From JANQIO01 sp043513815 (GTDB taxonomy: Bacteria > Pseudomonadota > Gammaproteobacteria > Pseudomonadales > Halieaceae), in assembly GCA_043513815.1 (NCBI GenBank), contig CP121313.1, positions 3,906,001-3,970,000 of the forward strand: a DNA stretch of 64,000 bases, read 5' to 3'. Both the position numbers and the translations under genes were made by a program. The notes under the pieces are model-generated. The model saw only the letters and a program-made list of their open reading frames with translations, did no database searches and had not been told where the DNA came from. This document shows, piece by piece, positions 7,272 through 15,715 of this stretch (position 1 is the first letter of the stretch; each line of letters starts with the position of its first letter).

Positions 7272-8393
7272 TTAGTCCAATGTCTTCTGTGAGAACGTCT
7301 GTGCCGGAGTGAGGACCATACGCAGGTCATTACCGATCCGGCGCGCATCCCGCAGCGTTAATCGCTGCTGCTCGGCCATGGTGTCGATGGGCCAATCCAG
7401 CAGCGGTCGCGCATTGCTGCCCAGCAGCGTGGCTGCCTGATACAGCACCAGCTCGTCTATCAGGCCGGCCGCCATAAAGGCACCAGCCAGCCGGGCGCCG
7501 CATTCTACCAGAACTTCGTTCATTTCCCGCTCTGCCAACAGGCTGAGCAGGGCGCCCAGGTCGACCTGCTCCGCACCCGGCAGGGCAATCACTTCAGCGC
7601 CGGCGGCTTCCAGGGCACCGGCAGCCTCTGTGCGCTCGCGGCAGACGACCAATACCTGACCGGGTGGTTGCAGCAGGGCCGCGTCGGCGGGCAGCCGCAA
7701 ATCGGAATCCAGCACTACCCGCAGGGGCTGACCGGGTATATCCAGTGCGGGGTCGCGCACGGTCAGGGCGGGGTTATCGGCGATGACCGTGTCCACCCCG
7801 GTGACGATAGCGCCGGAGCGGCCGCGCAGGCGCTGCACGTCAGCACGGGCATCCGTCCCGGTAATCCACTGGCTTTCGCCGCTGGCCATGGCGGTGCGGC
7901 CATCGAGGCTGGCCGCGAGTTTGAGACGCACCAGCGGCAGGCCGTCGCGCATGCGCTTCAGGAAGCCGGGGTTATTGGCTTCGGCTTCGATTTCCAACAG
8001 GCCGACTTCTACGACAATGCCTGCCTCTACCAGCGTCTTGATGCCGGAGCCGCCCACCGCAGGGTTCGGGTCCTGCAGGGCAATTACGCAGCGGGCAATA
8101 CCGGCTTCAATGAGTGCAGTGGAACAGGGGCCGGTCTTGCCGGTATGGCTGCAGGGTTCCAGGGTCACATAGGCGCTGCCGCCGCGGGTATCGTGTCCGG
8201 CTTCTGTGGCCGCCTGCAAGGCTTCGATTTCCGCGTGGTTGCCGCCGGCCGCCTGGGTGGAACCTTCACCGATGATCTCGCCACTGCTGACCAGCACGCA
8301 GCCCACGGCCGGGTTGGGCCGGGTGCGGTAACGGCCCTGCCGCGCGAGGCGCAGGGCGCGCGCCATCATGTCGGTGTCGAAGGGGGTGGCCAT
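7272..8393 (-). CDS. ribD: Bifunctional riboflavin deaminase/reductase
   Basis: The N-terminal deaminase (residues 1-150) and C-terminal reductase (150-373) carry out the second and third steps of riboflavin synthesis. The deaminase zinc site is H53-A-E55 with C81 and C90 (LEPCSHTGKTGPC). The reductase part has RLKLAASLDGRTAM and GTDARADVQRLR. The length of 373 is typical. It is first of the tight rib genes after nrdR; an extended perfect palindrome separates it from nrdR. Confidence 0.95.
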   Translation of the reverse strand: MATPFDTDMMARALRLARQGRYRTRPNPAVGCVLVSSGEIIGEGSTQAAGGNHAEIEALQAATEAGHDTRGGSAYVTLEPCSHTGKTGPCSTALIEAGIARCVIALQDPNPAVGGSGIKTLVEAGIVVEVGLLEIEAEANNPGFLKRMRDGLPLVRLKLAASLDGRTAMASGESQWITGTDARADVQRLRGRSGAIVTGVDTVIADNPALTVRDPALDIPGQPLRVVLDSDLRLPADAALLQPPGQVLVVCRERTEAAGALEAAGAEVIALPGAEQVDLGALLSLLAEREMNEVLVECGARLAGAFMAAGLIDELVLYQAATLLGSNARPLLDWPIDTMAEQQRLTLRDARRIGNDLRMVLTPAQTFSQKTLD

Positions 8394-8416
8394 GGAGGGA
8401 AACTGTCAGCCGTTGG

Positions 8417-8471
8417 GCAAAAAAGGGGTCAGAGCCCTTTTTACCAAAAAGGGCTCTGACCCCTTTTTTGC
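8417..8471. repeat. Perfect 26-bp-arm palindrome with GGGGTCAGAGCCC core
   Basis: Arms 8417-8442 and 8446-8471 are exactly complementary around a three-base loop (ACC). Each arm holds GGGGTCAGAGCCC flanked by A and T runs. It lies between nrdR and ribD, both on the minus strand. It resembles the REP-type palindromes mobilised by RAYT/IS200-like transposases; the T run on either strand means it could also act as a terminator. No transposase is in the window. Confidence 0.8.
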
Positions 8472-8485
8472 CTGCCTCTCGCTGT

Positions 8486-8962
8486 TCACTCGGCGGGCTC
8501 CGCGGCCGGGCTGGCTTGCTGCAGGCGGGTGATTTCTGCCTGGAACTCGGCGAGGTCCTGGAAGCTGCGGTAGACACTGGCAAAACGAACATAGGCCACC
8601 TGGTCCAGTTCGCGCAGGGCGTCCATGACCATTTCGCCCACCACGCGGGATTTGAGTTCCCGCTCGCCGGTGGCCTGCAGGGCGTGCTTGATGCCGGTAA
8701 TGGCGGCCTCGATTTCTTCCACGCTGACCGGGCGCTTTTCCAGGGCCCGCAGGATGCCGGCGCGCATCTTGGCCTCGTCGAAGGGTTCGCGGTTGCCGTT
8801 GTGCTTGATGATCTTGGGCATCATCAGTTCCGCCACTTCGTAGGTGGTAAAGCGCTCGGAGCAACTGAGGCACTCGCGGCGACGGCGCACCTGGTCACCC
8901 TCGGCAACCAGGCGGGAGTCGATGACCTTGGTGTCATCAGCGGAACAGAAAGGGCAGTGCAC
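8486..8962 (-). CDS. nrdR: Transcriptional repressor NrdR
   Basis: A zinc-ribbon plus ATP-cone repressor of ribonucleotide reductase genes. The zinc ribbon is C3PFC6...C31LSC34 (numbered from HCPFC start), with RRRRECLSC basic residues. The ATP-cone follows from about residue 48 (PKIIKHNGNREPFDEAK). GTG at 8962 is taken as the start because the family begins M-H/R-C-P-F-C and GGAGGAA ends two bases upstream; the longer ATG frame at 8983 adds seven non-conserved residues. Usually next to glyA, but here separated from it by an FkbM-type gene. Confidence 0.93.
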   Translation of the reverse strand: MHCPFCSADDTKVIDSRLVAEGDQVRRRRECLSCSERFTTYEVAELMMPKIIKHNGNREPFDEAKMRAGILRALEKRPVSVEEIEAAITGIKHALQATGERELKSRVVGEMVMDALRELDQVAYVRFASVYRSFQDLAEFQAEITRLQQASPAAEPAE

Positions 8963-9033
8963 GCTTCCTCCGGCGAATTTCAAAGGAAATCACATCATAC
9001 TCCTTGTTCGGTCTCAGCACGTCCCAAAGTGAC

Positions 9034-9819
9034 TTACTGCCAAACAGCATCAAAGTCGAACGGCTCATCAGTGAACAAGAATACAGGCGGCTGATTCGGG
9101 AAGTGTTGACTGACATTCTGTCCGACCTCGACTAGCAGAAGATGATCTGTATCCGGCCGCGCTATAGCCCTTGCTGCATAGCGGAAAAATCTGGCCAAAA
9201 CTTCAAAAACACCTTCAAATTCAGAAGGATAGATTTCGATTTGTACTAGTCTTGGCCGCCTGTCGCTTAGCTGTCTCATACAACCTTCAAGAAACTCTTC
9301 CTCGCTACCCTCAATGTCAATCTTCCAATAATCAAAACTGGAATCGGGAAAAAGGTTGTCAAGAGTTTCAACGCGAACAGCCAGGGTTTCAGTGTCTTTA
9401 CCAAAAACTGAAGGGAACGCTTTCAAGAAAGCTTCATTTAGGCTGTGGCCCTGATTGTGGGACCTAGATAGGAATATATCCGCCTCACCAGTACGGTTTG
9501 AAAGCGCCAGTTCGTGTACTTCCAGACCGGTCGCACCGAGGCGCCGTAATCGCCTGCAGAGGTCGGGAATGGGTTCGATTGCATGAACCTTGGATGCTCC
9601 GCGCTTCAAGTAGTGTAATGCGGTGAAGCCGATGTTCGCACCAGCATCTAAAACTACGTCTCCGCTTCTTAGAAACCTATCCGCGAGGAGGGTATCAATA
9701 GTCACGGGATTGTCCGAGTAGAGGCGATCGTGCTTGAACCTGAGATCGAGTGGAAGCACATAGGGACCAATGGCAATCTCCGCGTTGCTCCCGTTTCTGT
9801 CGTCCATGTCGCGGCTCAC
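9034..9819 (-). CDS. FkbM family methyltransferase
   Basis: A 261-residue SAM-dependent methyltransferase of the FkbM group, often acting on sugars or other O-linked targets; substrate unknown. The SAM motif I is VVLDAGANIGFTALHYL (about 55-71), then HAIEPIPD (79-86), and the DYWKIDIEGSEEEFLEG segment around 163-179 is characteristic of FkbM. The DNA looks less GC-rich than the neighbours. It sits between glyA and nrdR, which are normally adjacent, suggesting a later insertion. The start ATG at 9819 is one of two near-equivalent choices (also ATG at 9807). Confidence 0.8.
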   Translation of the reverse strand: MSRDMDDRNGSNAEIAIGPYVLPLDLRFKHDRLYSDNPVTIDTLLADRFLRSGDVVLDAGANIGFTALHYLKRGASKVHAIEPIPDLCRRLRRLGATGLEVHELALSNRTGEADIFLSRSHNQGHSLNEAFLKAFPSVFGKDTETLAVRVETLDNLFPDSSFDYWKIDIEGSEEEFLEGCMRQLSDRRPRLVQIEIYPSEFEGVFEVLARFFRYAARAIARPDTDHLLLVEVGQNVSQHFPNQPPVFLFTDEPFDFDAVWQ

Positions 9820-9844
9820 GTGGTTTCAGGAACCTCCAGCAGGT

Positions 9845-11146
9845 TTATCCTTGGGCGACCATCGTTTGAGATTGTTCAACGGCGTCGCCGTATACCGGGA
9901 AACGCGCACAAACGTCGAGCACCTTCTGCTTCACTTCGGCAATCACCTGCTCGCTGGTGCCGTTTTCCAGGCTTTCCAGTACGTCGCACATCCAGTGGGT
10001 CAGGTCGACGATTTCCTGCTCGCCGAAGCCACGCGTGGTCACCGCCGGGGTGCCGACACGCAGGCCGGAGGTAATGAACGGTGAACGCGGGTCGTTGGGC
10101 ACCGCGTTCTTGTTCACGGTGATGTTGGCGTTACCGAGGGCCTCGTCCGCATCCTTGCCGGTGTATTCCTTGCCGATCAGGTTCACCAGCATCAGGTGGT
10201 TGTCGGTGCCACCGCTGACGATGTCGATGCCGCGCTCCATGAATGTCCTGGCCATGGCCTGGGCATTTTTTACCACCTGTTTCTGGTAGTCCTTGAAGCC
10301 AGGCTCCAGGGCCTCCTTGAAGGCCACCGCCTTGGCGGCGATCACGTGCATCAACGGGCCGCCCTGCATGCCGGGGAATACCGCAGACTGGAACTTCTTG
10401 GTCAGCTCTTCCCCTTCATTGGAGAGGATAATGCCACCGCGCGGGCCGCGCAGGGTCTTGTGGGTAGTGGACGTGACCACGTGGGCGTGGGGTACCGGGT
10501 TGGGGTATTCGCCCACGGCGGCCAGGCCGGAAATGTGGGCCATGTCTACCAGCAGGTAGGCGCCGACGGAGTCAGCAATCTCCCGGAACTTTGCCCAGTC
10601 CATAACCCGCGAATAGGCGGAGAAGCCGGCGATGATCATCTTCGGCTGGTGCTCGGTGGCCAGGCGCTGCACCTCGTCGTAATCGATGAGGCCGGTTTCG
10701 TGATTGATGCCGTACTGGATGGCGTTGTAGTGCTTGCCGGAGAAATTGGGCTTGGCGCCGTGGGTCAGGTGGCCGCCGTCGGCCAGGCTCATGCCGAGGA
10801 TGGTGTCGCCGGGCGTGATCAACGCCTGGAATACGGCACTGTTGGCCTGGGATCCGGAGTGGGGCTGGACGTTGGCGTAACTGGCACCATAGAGCTGCTT
10901 GACGCGCTCAACCGCCAGTTCTTCCGCGCGGTCAACGTACTCGCAGCCGCCGTAGTAGCGCTTGTGGGGGTAACCCTCGGCGTACTTGTTGGTCATGCTG
11001 CCGCCCTGGGCTTCCATGACTCGCGGACTGGCGTAATTTTCCGAGGCAATCAGCTCGATGTGCTCTTCCTGGCGGCGGTTTTCCGCCTGGATGGCTTCCC
11101 AAAGTTCGTCGTCGTATCCAGCGATAGTCTGGTGTGCATCGAACAT
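9845..11146 (-). CDS. glyA: Serine hydroxymethyltransferase
   Basis: PLP enzyme interconverting serine plus tetrahydrofolate with glycine plus 5,10-methylene-tetrahydrofolate. At 433 residues it is somewhat longer than the E. coli enzyme (417). The PLP lysine lies in VTSTTHKTLRGPRGG, with IELIASENYAS near the N-terminus, YGGCEYVD, and a C-terminal RVGTPAVTTRGF. Expected upstream partner of nrdR and the rib operon. Confidence 0.97.
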   Translation of the reverse strand: MFDAHQTIAGYDDELWEAIQAENRRQEEHIELIASENYASPRVMEAQGGSMTNKYAEGYPHKRYYGGCEYVDRAEELAVERVKQLYGASYANVQPHSGSQANSAVFQALITPGDTILGMSLADGGHLTHGAKPNFSGKHYNAIQYGINHETGLIDYDEVQRLATEHQPKMIIAGFSAYSRVMDWAKFREIADSVGAYLLVDMAHISGLAAVGEYPNPVPHAHVVTSTTHKTLRGPRGGIILSNEGEELTKKFQSAVFPGMQGGPLMHVIAAKAVAFKEALEPGFKDYQKQVVKNAQAMARTFMERGIDIVSGGTDNHLMLVNLIGKEYTGKDADEALGNANITVNKNAVPNDPRSPFITSGLRVGTPAVTTRGFGEQEIVDLTHWMCDVLESLENGTSEQVIAEVKQKVLDVCARFPVYGDAVEQSQTMVAQG

Positions 11147-11495
11147 GCAGTTCCCCCGGGGCCGGCGCCCAGTTTTTGAGGTTTGAAGTAAAGCGCGAAG
11201 TTTACCGCCTGAGGGCGTTGAGTACCATAAAGCGGCTGGGAAAGGGGGTGTTTTCCGTGGCTGCTTTCACGCTCCAGGGTTGAGGCCCGTCATTCCCGTG
11301 AAAACGGGAATGACGCGGGAAGCAGCGGATTTCCGCCTGCGCGGAAATGGCCGATGGGTTGAGCGGATAACCGCCTGCGCGGAAATGGCAGGGAGCGGGG
11401 TGCGGGAATGACGGTTGGCCGGGTGCCGGCCTGGAGGGGCTTGCCACTGCGGGCCGGTGGTATACTGCCGCGACAACAAGGACGGGGGATTCGGC
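11147..11495. repeat. Intergenic cluster of short GGGAATGAC / GCGGAAATGGC palindromic repeats
   Basis: Divergent gap between glyA and uxs. A hairpin at 11288-11315 (CGTCATTCCCG...CGGGAATGACG) is followed by two related units, GCCTGCGCGGAAATGGC at 11334-11350 and 11371-11387, and a partial TGCGGGAATGACGG at 11401-11414. These are relatives of the palindrome at 6512. Promoters for glyA (minus) and uxs (plus) must also lie here, but none stands out. Confidence 0.65.
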
Positions 11496-12446
11496 TTGAG
11501 AACCGAGCATAAACGCATCCTGGTAACGGGCGGGGCGGGATTTCTGGGCACGCACCTGTGCCAGCGGCTGCTGGATGAGGGGCACGAAGTGCTCTGCATC
11601 GACAACTTCTTTACCGGCACCAAGCGCAATATTGTGAAGCTGCTCGATAATCCGTTGTTTGAGTTTATGCGCCACGACGTCACCTTCCCGCTGTACGTGG
11701 AAGTAGACGAGATCTACAACCTGGCTTGCCCGGCCTCCCCCATCCACTACCAGCACGACCCGGTGCAAACCACCAAAACCAGCGTGCACGGCGCGATCAA
11801 TATGCTGGGGCTGGCCAAGCGCACGGGGGCAAAGATCATGCAGGCCTCCACCTCGGAGGTGTACGGTGATCCGACGGTGCACCCCCAGACCGAGGACTAC
11901 TGGGGCAATGTGAACCCGATCGGCTTTCGCAGCTGCTACGATGAAGGCAAGCGCTGCGCCGAGACCCTGTTCTTCGACTACCGCCGCCAGCACAAGCTGC
12001 CCATCAAGGTGGCGCGTATTTTCAACACCTATGGTCCCTACATGCATATGAATGATGGGCGGGTGGTGTCCAACTTCATTGTGCAGGCACTGCAGGGTGA
12101 CCCCATCACCATCTACGGCGACGGCGGCCAGACCCGCGCCTTCTGTTATGTCGACGACCTGATCGAGGGCTTCCTGCGGTTGATGGCCACTCCGGACGAG
12201 GTGACCGGCCCGATCAACCTGGGCAATCCTGGCGAGTTCACCATTCGCGAACTGGCCGAGACGGTGATTCGCATGACCGGGTCCAAGTCGGAGTTGGTGT
12301 TTGAGGCGCTGCCGCAGGACGACCCGATGCAGCGGCAGCCGAATATCGACAAGGCCCGGGAGACGCTGGGGTGGGAGCCGACCATTCCCCTGGAACAGGG
12401 TTTGGAGAAAACCATTGCCTACTTCCGGGGGGTGGTTGAGGGGTAG
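11496..12446 (+). CDS. uxs: UDP-glucuronic acid decarboxylase (UDP-xylose synthase)
   Basis: NAD-dependent short-chain dehydrogenase/reductase that turns UDP-glucuronate into UDP-xylose. Numbering from TTG 11496, the Rossmann motif TGGAGFLG is at 11-18, the STSEVYGDP substrate loop at 118-126, and the catalytic Tyr/Lys pair is Y148-x3-K152 (SCYDEGKR). A ~316-residue length fits bacterial UXS. TTG 11496 has GGGGGA about 7 bases upstream and fits the family start; an ATG at 11415 would add 27 unrelated residues. It pairs with ugd (12962) to supply UDP-xylose for a surface glycan. Confidence 0.9.
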   Translation: MRTEHKRILVTGGAGFLGTHLCQRLLDEGHEVLCIDNFFTGTKRNIVKLLDNPLFEFMRHDVTFPLYVEVDEIYNLACPASPIHYQHDPVQTTKTSVHGAINMLGLAKRTGAKIMQASTSEVYGDPTVHPQTEDYWGNVNPIGFRSCYDEGKRCAETLFFDYRRQHKLPIKVARIFNTYGPYMHMNDGRVVSNFIVQALQGDPITIYGDGGQTRAFCYVDDLIEGFLRLMATPDEVTGPINLGNPGEFTIRELAETVIRMTGSKSELVFEALPQDDPMQRQPNIDKARETLGWEPTIPLEQGLEKTIAYFRGVVEG

Positions 12447-12467
12447 GGTTCTGGAGCTGATGGTTCT

Positions 12468-12714
12468 GCTTTTTGGGCTGTTACTGGTTGGGTGCTGAAC
12501 ACGGGTCGCCGGGGACAGACCCCGTGCGGGGTCAGTCCCCTACTTTGTCTGCTTTTTGGGCTGTTACTTGCCTGGGTGCTGAACACGGGCCGCCGGGGAC
12601 AGACCCCGTGCGGGGTCAGTCCCCTACTTTGTCTGCTTTTTGGGCTGTTACTGGCCTGGGTGCTGAACACGGGTCGCCGGGGACAGACCCCGTGCGGGGT
12701 CAGTCCCCTGCTTG
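12468..12714. repeat. Three tandem copies of an 84-bp repeat, each with a GGGGACAGACCCC palindrome
   Basis: Units begin at 12468, 12551 and 12635 (83 and 84 bp apart) and differ at only a few bases. Each contains a hairpin of GGGGACAGACCCC, a GTGC loop and GGGGTCAGTCCCC (12511-12540, 12595-12624, 12679-12708), with one mismatch in the stem. The palindrome resembles RAYT-linked REP sequences. The tandem array fills the gap between uxs and ugd. Confidence 0.85.
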
Positions 12715-12961
12715 TCCGGACGGTGGCTTCGCTCAGGGGTTCGGTCGTCTTCTATTTTGATGCGCTGTTCACTGGATTCCCCTGCGCGGGCCGCCGCTTC
12801 CGCGGGAATGACGGGATGGCGCCTGGGGATGTCGGGACGGAGTGCGGGAACATCGGTGGGCGGGACGGAGTGCGGGAACTTCGGTGGGCGGGTCTGCGTT
12901 TAGCAATGTTGTAACATGGCTGACATAAACTGCCGTTTTTTTAGTAGCGAATGGATTCAAC
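12715..12961. other. Remainder of the uxs-ugd gap, with one partial REP-like repeat
   Basis: After the tandem repeats, bases 12772-12813 hold a degenerate member of the palindrome family at 6512 (ends GCGGGAATGACGG). A short duplicated phrase, GGGACGGAGTGCGGGAAC, occurs at 12836-12853 and again from 12863. The promoter of ugd is expected just before 12962 but is not obvious. Confidence 0.5.
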
Positions 12962-14308
12962 ATGGATATCAGCGTATTTGGCAGCGGTTATGTGGGCCTC
13001 GTACAAGCTGCGGTAATGGCGGACGTGGGCCACAAAGTCATGTGCATGGATGTAAACAAGGAGCGCGTAAAGGCTCTGAAAGCCGGCACAGTGCCGTTCT
13101 ACGAACCAGGCCTGGCGCCCATGCTTCAGGAAGGCATGGACAGCAAACTGCTCAGCTTCACCGATAACGCCGGCGCCGCAGTTCGCGCCAGCGATTTCCT
13201 GTTCATCGCCGTGGGCACACCGTCGGAACCCGACGGCGGCGCCGACCTCAAGTACGTGCTGGAAGTGGCCTACACCGTTGGCCAGCACATGACCGAGCGC
13301 AAGGTGGTCATCGTCAAGTCCACGGTGCCGGTGGGTACGGCCGATAAGGTCAGGGCTGCCATTACCGAGGCCCTGGCCAAGCGCGGCGAAGACATTGCCT
13401 TTGATGTGGTTTCCAACCCGGAATTCCTCAAGGAAGGTTCGGCAGTAGCCGACGCCACCCGGCCAGACCGCATCGTCATCGGCTCTGACAGCGAGCAGGC
13501 CATCGACGAGCTGCGCATCATGTACCAGGCCTACAACCGAAACCGCGACAAGCTGATGGTGATGGACGCACGCAGTGCGGAGATGACCAAGTACGCGGCC
13601 AACGCCATGCTGGCTACCAAGATCAGTTTCATCAACGAGATGGCCAATATCGCCGAGGCAGTGGGCGCTGACATCGAGGAAGTGCGGCGCGGCATCGGCG
13701 CCGACCCGCGCATCGGCTATCAGTTCATTTATCCGGGTGCCGGCTACGGCGGCTCCTGTTTTCCCAAGGATATTCGCGCGCTCAAACACCTGGCCAAGAG
13801 CCACGAACAGGTCGCACCCATCATCACCGCCGTGCACGACACCAACCAGCGCCAGAAAAACAAGCTGGGCGAGCGGGTGCTGAACTGTCTGGGAGCCGAT
13901 CTCTCCAAGTGCCGCATCGCGGTGTGGGGTCTGGCCTTCAAGCCCAATACCGATGACCTGCGCGAGGCCCCTAGCGGCTATGTGCTGGACGTGCTGTGGT
14001 CACAGGGCGCGACCGTGCAGGCCTATGACCCGGAAGCCATGGGCAATGCGCGCAAGCATTACGGCGAGCGCGAGGACCTGGTGCTGTGCGACAGCAAGGA
14101 AGACGCATTGAAGCGCGCCGACTGCCTGGTGATCTGCACCGAGTGGAAAGCCTTTTTCTCGCCCAACTTCGAGCAGGTTAAAAAGCTGATGAAGCGCCCG
14201 CTGATCATCGACGGGCGCAATCTGTACGACCCCAAATACGTGGCCGACCTGGGCATAGAGTACTATGCTATCGGCCGAGGACTTTCCATCAAGAAACCCA
14301 ATGGCTAA
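12962..14308 (+). CDS. ugd: UDP-glucose 6-dehydrogenase
   Basis: NAD-dependent four-electron oxidation of UDP-glucose to UDP-glucuronate, the precursor for UDP-xylose made by uxs. The 448-residue protein has an N-terminal Rossmann motif GSGYVGLVQA (7-16), VGTPSEPDGGADL (84-96), NPEFLKEGSA (152-161), and the catalytic Cys266 in GYGGSCFPKD. The C-terminal UDP-binding domain has GLAFKPNTDDLREAPS. Its stop overlaps the start of the next gene by eight bases (ATGGCTAA), so the rimB-like gene is translationally coupled to it. Confidence 0.95.
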   Translation: MDISVFGSGYVGLVQAAVMADVGHKVMCMDVNKERVKALKAGTVPFYEPGLAPMLQEGMDSKLLSFTDNAGAAVRASDFLFIAVGTPSEPDGGADLKYVLEVAYTVGQHMTERKVVIVKSTVPVGTADKVRAAITEALAKRGEDIAFDVVSNPEFLKEGSAVADATRPDRIVIGSDSEQAIDELRIMYQAYNRNRDKLMVMDARSAEMTKYAANAMLATKISFINEMANIAEAVGADIEEVRRGIGADPRIGYQFIYPGAGYGGSCFPKDIRALKHLAKSHEQVAPIITAVHDTNQRQKNKLGERVLNCLGADLSKCRIAVWGLAFKPNTDDLREAPSGYVLDVLWSQGATVQAYDPEAMGNARKHYGEREDLVLCDSKEDALKRADCLVICTEWKAFFSPNFEQVKKLMKRPLIIDGRNLYDPKYVADLGIEYYAIGRGLSIKKPNG

Positions 14309-14768
14309 AAAAACCCTGGGCTGGCGCGAGTGGCTGGCCCTGCCCGACCTGGGCATCGAACACATCAAGGCAAAAGTCGACACCGGTGCTCGCACCAGTG
14401 CACTGCATGCCTTCAGCGTTAAACCCTTCGACCGGGACGGCGAGCCGTGGGTGCGCTTTGACATGCACCCGCTGCAATATGACCCGGACGAGGTCGTGAC
14501 CTGTGAGGCCCGGGTACTGGACCAGCGCCAGGTGCGCGACTCCGGCGGCCACTCCGAAACACGCTACGTGATACAGTCCACCATATTGATCGGTGACAAG
14601 GCGATAGACGCCGAAATCACCCTCACCGACCGCGAATCCATGAAATTTCGCATGCTGCTGGGCCGCACCGCCATGCGCGGTGCCTACCTGGTAGACCCGG
14701 CACGTTCCTACCTGTGCCGTCCCCCGCCCGAGGAGTCTTCTGACGAAGAACCCGGGACGCCATCCTGA
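14301..14768 (+). CDS. RimK-associated retropepsin-like protease (DUF785/PF05618)
   Basis: A 155-residue protein of the family annotated as ATP-dependent zinc protease, known as RimB in pseudomonads, where it lies beside rimK. The motif VDTGARTSALHA (26-37) gives a retropepsin-type D-T-G; GRTAMRGAYLVDP near the C-terminus is typical. ATG 14301 is taken because the protein then begins with the conserved KKTLGWREW; it overlaps the end of ugd. The frame is followed 24 bases later by rimK. By context it should act on, or regulate, RimK-dependent protein glutamylation. Confidence 0.8.
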   Translation: MAKKTLGWREWLALPDLGIEHIKAKVDTGARTSALHAFSVKPFDRDGEPWVRFDMHPLQYDPDEVVTCEARVLDQRQVRDSGGHSETRYVIQSTILIGDKAIDAEITLTDRESMKFRMLLGRTAMRGAYLVDPARSYLCRPPPEESSDEEPGTPS

Positions 14769-14792
14769 CCCACCCAATACAGGAGACACCCC

Positions 14793-15701
14793 ATGAAAAT
14801 CGGCATTCTGTCGCGGAATCCGCGCCTCTATTCCACCAACCGATTGGTAGAAGCCGCAGAGCAGCGCGGCCATACCGTCGAGGTCATCGATATCCTCAAG
14901 TGCTATATGGATATCTCCTCGGCCAGGCCTGGGATTGTCTACAAGGAAGAGAAGCTGGAGGGTTTTGACGCCGTAATCCCGCGCATCGGCGCCTCGGTCA
15001 CCTCCTACGGCACGGCGGTAATTCGCCAGTTCGAAATGATGGGCGTGTACTGCCTGACTGAATCCATACCCCTGGGCCGCAGCCGCGACAAGCTGCGCGC
15101 GCTACAGCTACTGTCCCGCAAGGGCGTGGGCATGCCGGTGACCGGCTTCGCCCACGACGTGGGCAATGCCCGCCAGCTCATCAAGCTGGTGGGGGGTGCG
15201 CCGGTTGTACTGAAACTGCTGGAGGGCACCCAGGGTCGCGGTGTCGTGCTGGCCGAAACCCTCAAGGCGGCAGAGTCAGTGGTCGATGCCTTCCAGCAAC
15301 TGGGCGCCGACTTCCTGGTGCAGGAGTTCATCAAGGAAGCCGGGGGCTCGGACATTCGCGCCTTTGTCATCGGGCGGCGAGTCTACGCGGCCATGCAGCG
15401 CACCGCAGCCGAGGGCGAGTTCCGTTCCAACCTGCACCGGGGCGGCAGCGCCGACCTGGTGAAGCTGACGCCCACCGAGCGGGCCACCGCCGTGAAAGCC
15501 GCCCAGACCATGGGCCTGAATGTGGCTGGCGTCGACATGCTGCGTTCCAGTCGGGGGCCGCTTATCATGGAGGTGAATTCATCGCCGGGGCTACGGGGCA
15601 TTGAAGAAGCCACCGGCAAGGATGTGGCAGCCAGGATCATCGAGTTTGTTGAAGAAGGCGCTACCAGTCATAAACCCAAGGGCCGCCGAACCCGCGGCTG
15701 A
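14793..15701 (+). CDS. rimK: ATP-grasp ribosomal protein S6--L-glutamate ligase
   Basis: ATP-grasp ligase that in E. coli adds glutamates to the C-terminus of ribosomal protein S6. The 302-residue length is typical. The sequence has the N-terminal MKIGILSRNP, SRDKLRALQLL (about 98-108), the P-loop-like GTQGRGVVLAE (149-159), QEFIKEAGGSDIRAFVIG, RSNLHRGGSA, and the metal-binding MEVNSSPGLRGIE. A ribosome binding site (CAGGAGA) precedes the ATG. It is flanked by a RimB-type protease and a deacylase. The S6 encoded at 30693-31199 is the presumed substrate, although its C-terminus differs from E. coli S6. Confidence 0.92.
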   Translation: MKIGILSRNPRLYSTNRLVEAAEQRGHTVEVIDILKCYMDISSARPGIVYKEEKLEGFDAVIPRIGASVTSYGTAVIRQFEMMGVYCLTESIPLGRSRDKLRALQLLSRKGVGMPVTGFAHDVGNARQLIKLVGGAPVVLKLLEGTQGRGVVLAETLKAAESVVDAFQQLGADFLVQEFIKEAGGSDIRAFVIGRRVYAAMQRTAAEGEFRSNLHRGGSADLVKLTPTERATAVKAAQTMGLNVAGVDMLRSSRGPLIMEVNSSPGLRGIEEATGKDVAARIIEFVEEGATSHKPKGRRTRG

Positions 15702-15715
15702 GAAATCAAACAAAC

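Noticed and set aside
12492..12914. Open frame through the 84-bp repeats that would encode a repeated peptide
   Set aside because: The repeat period is close to 28 codons so any frame stays open; the unit carries a REP-like palindrome and there is no ribosome binding site or family match.
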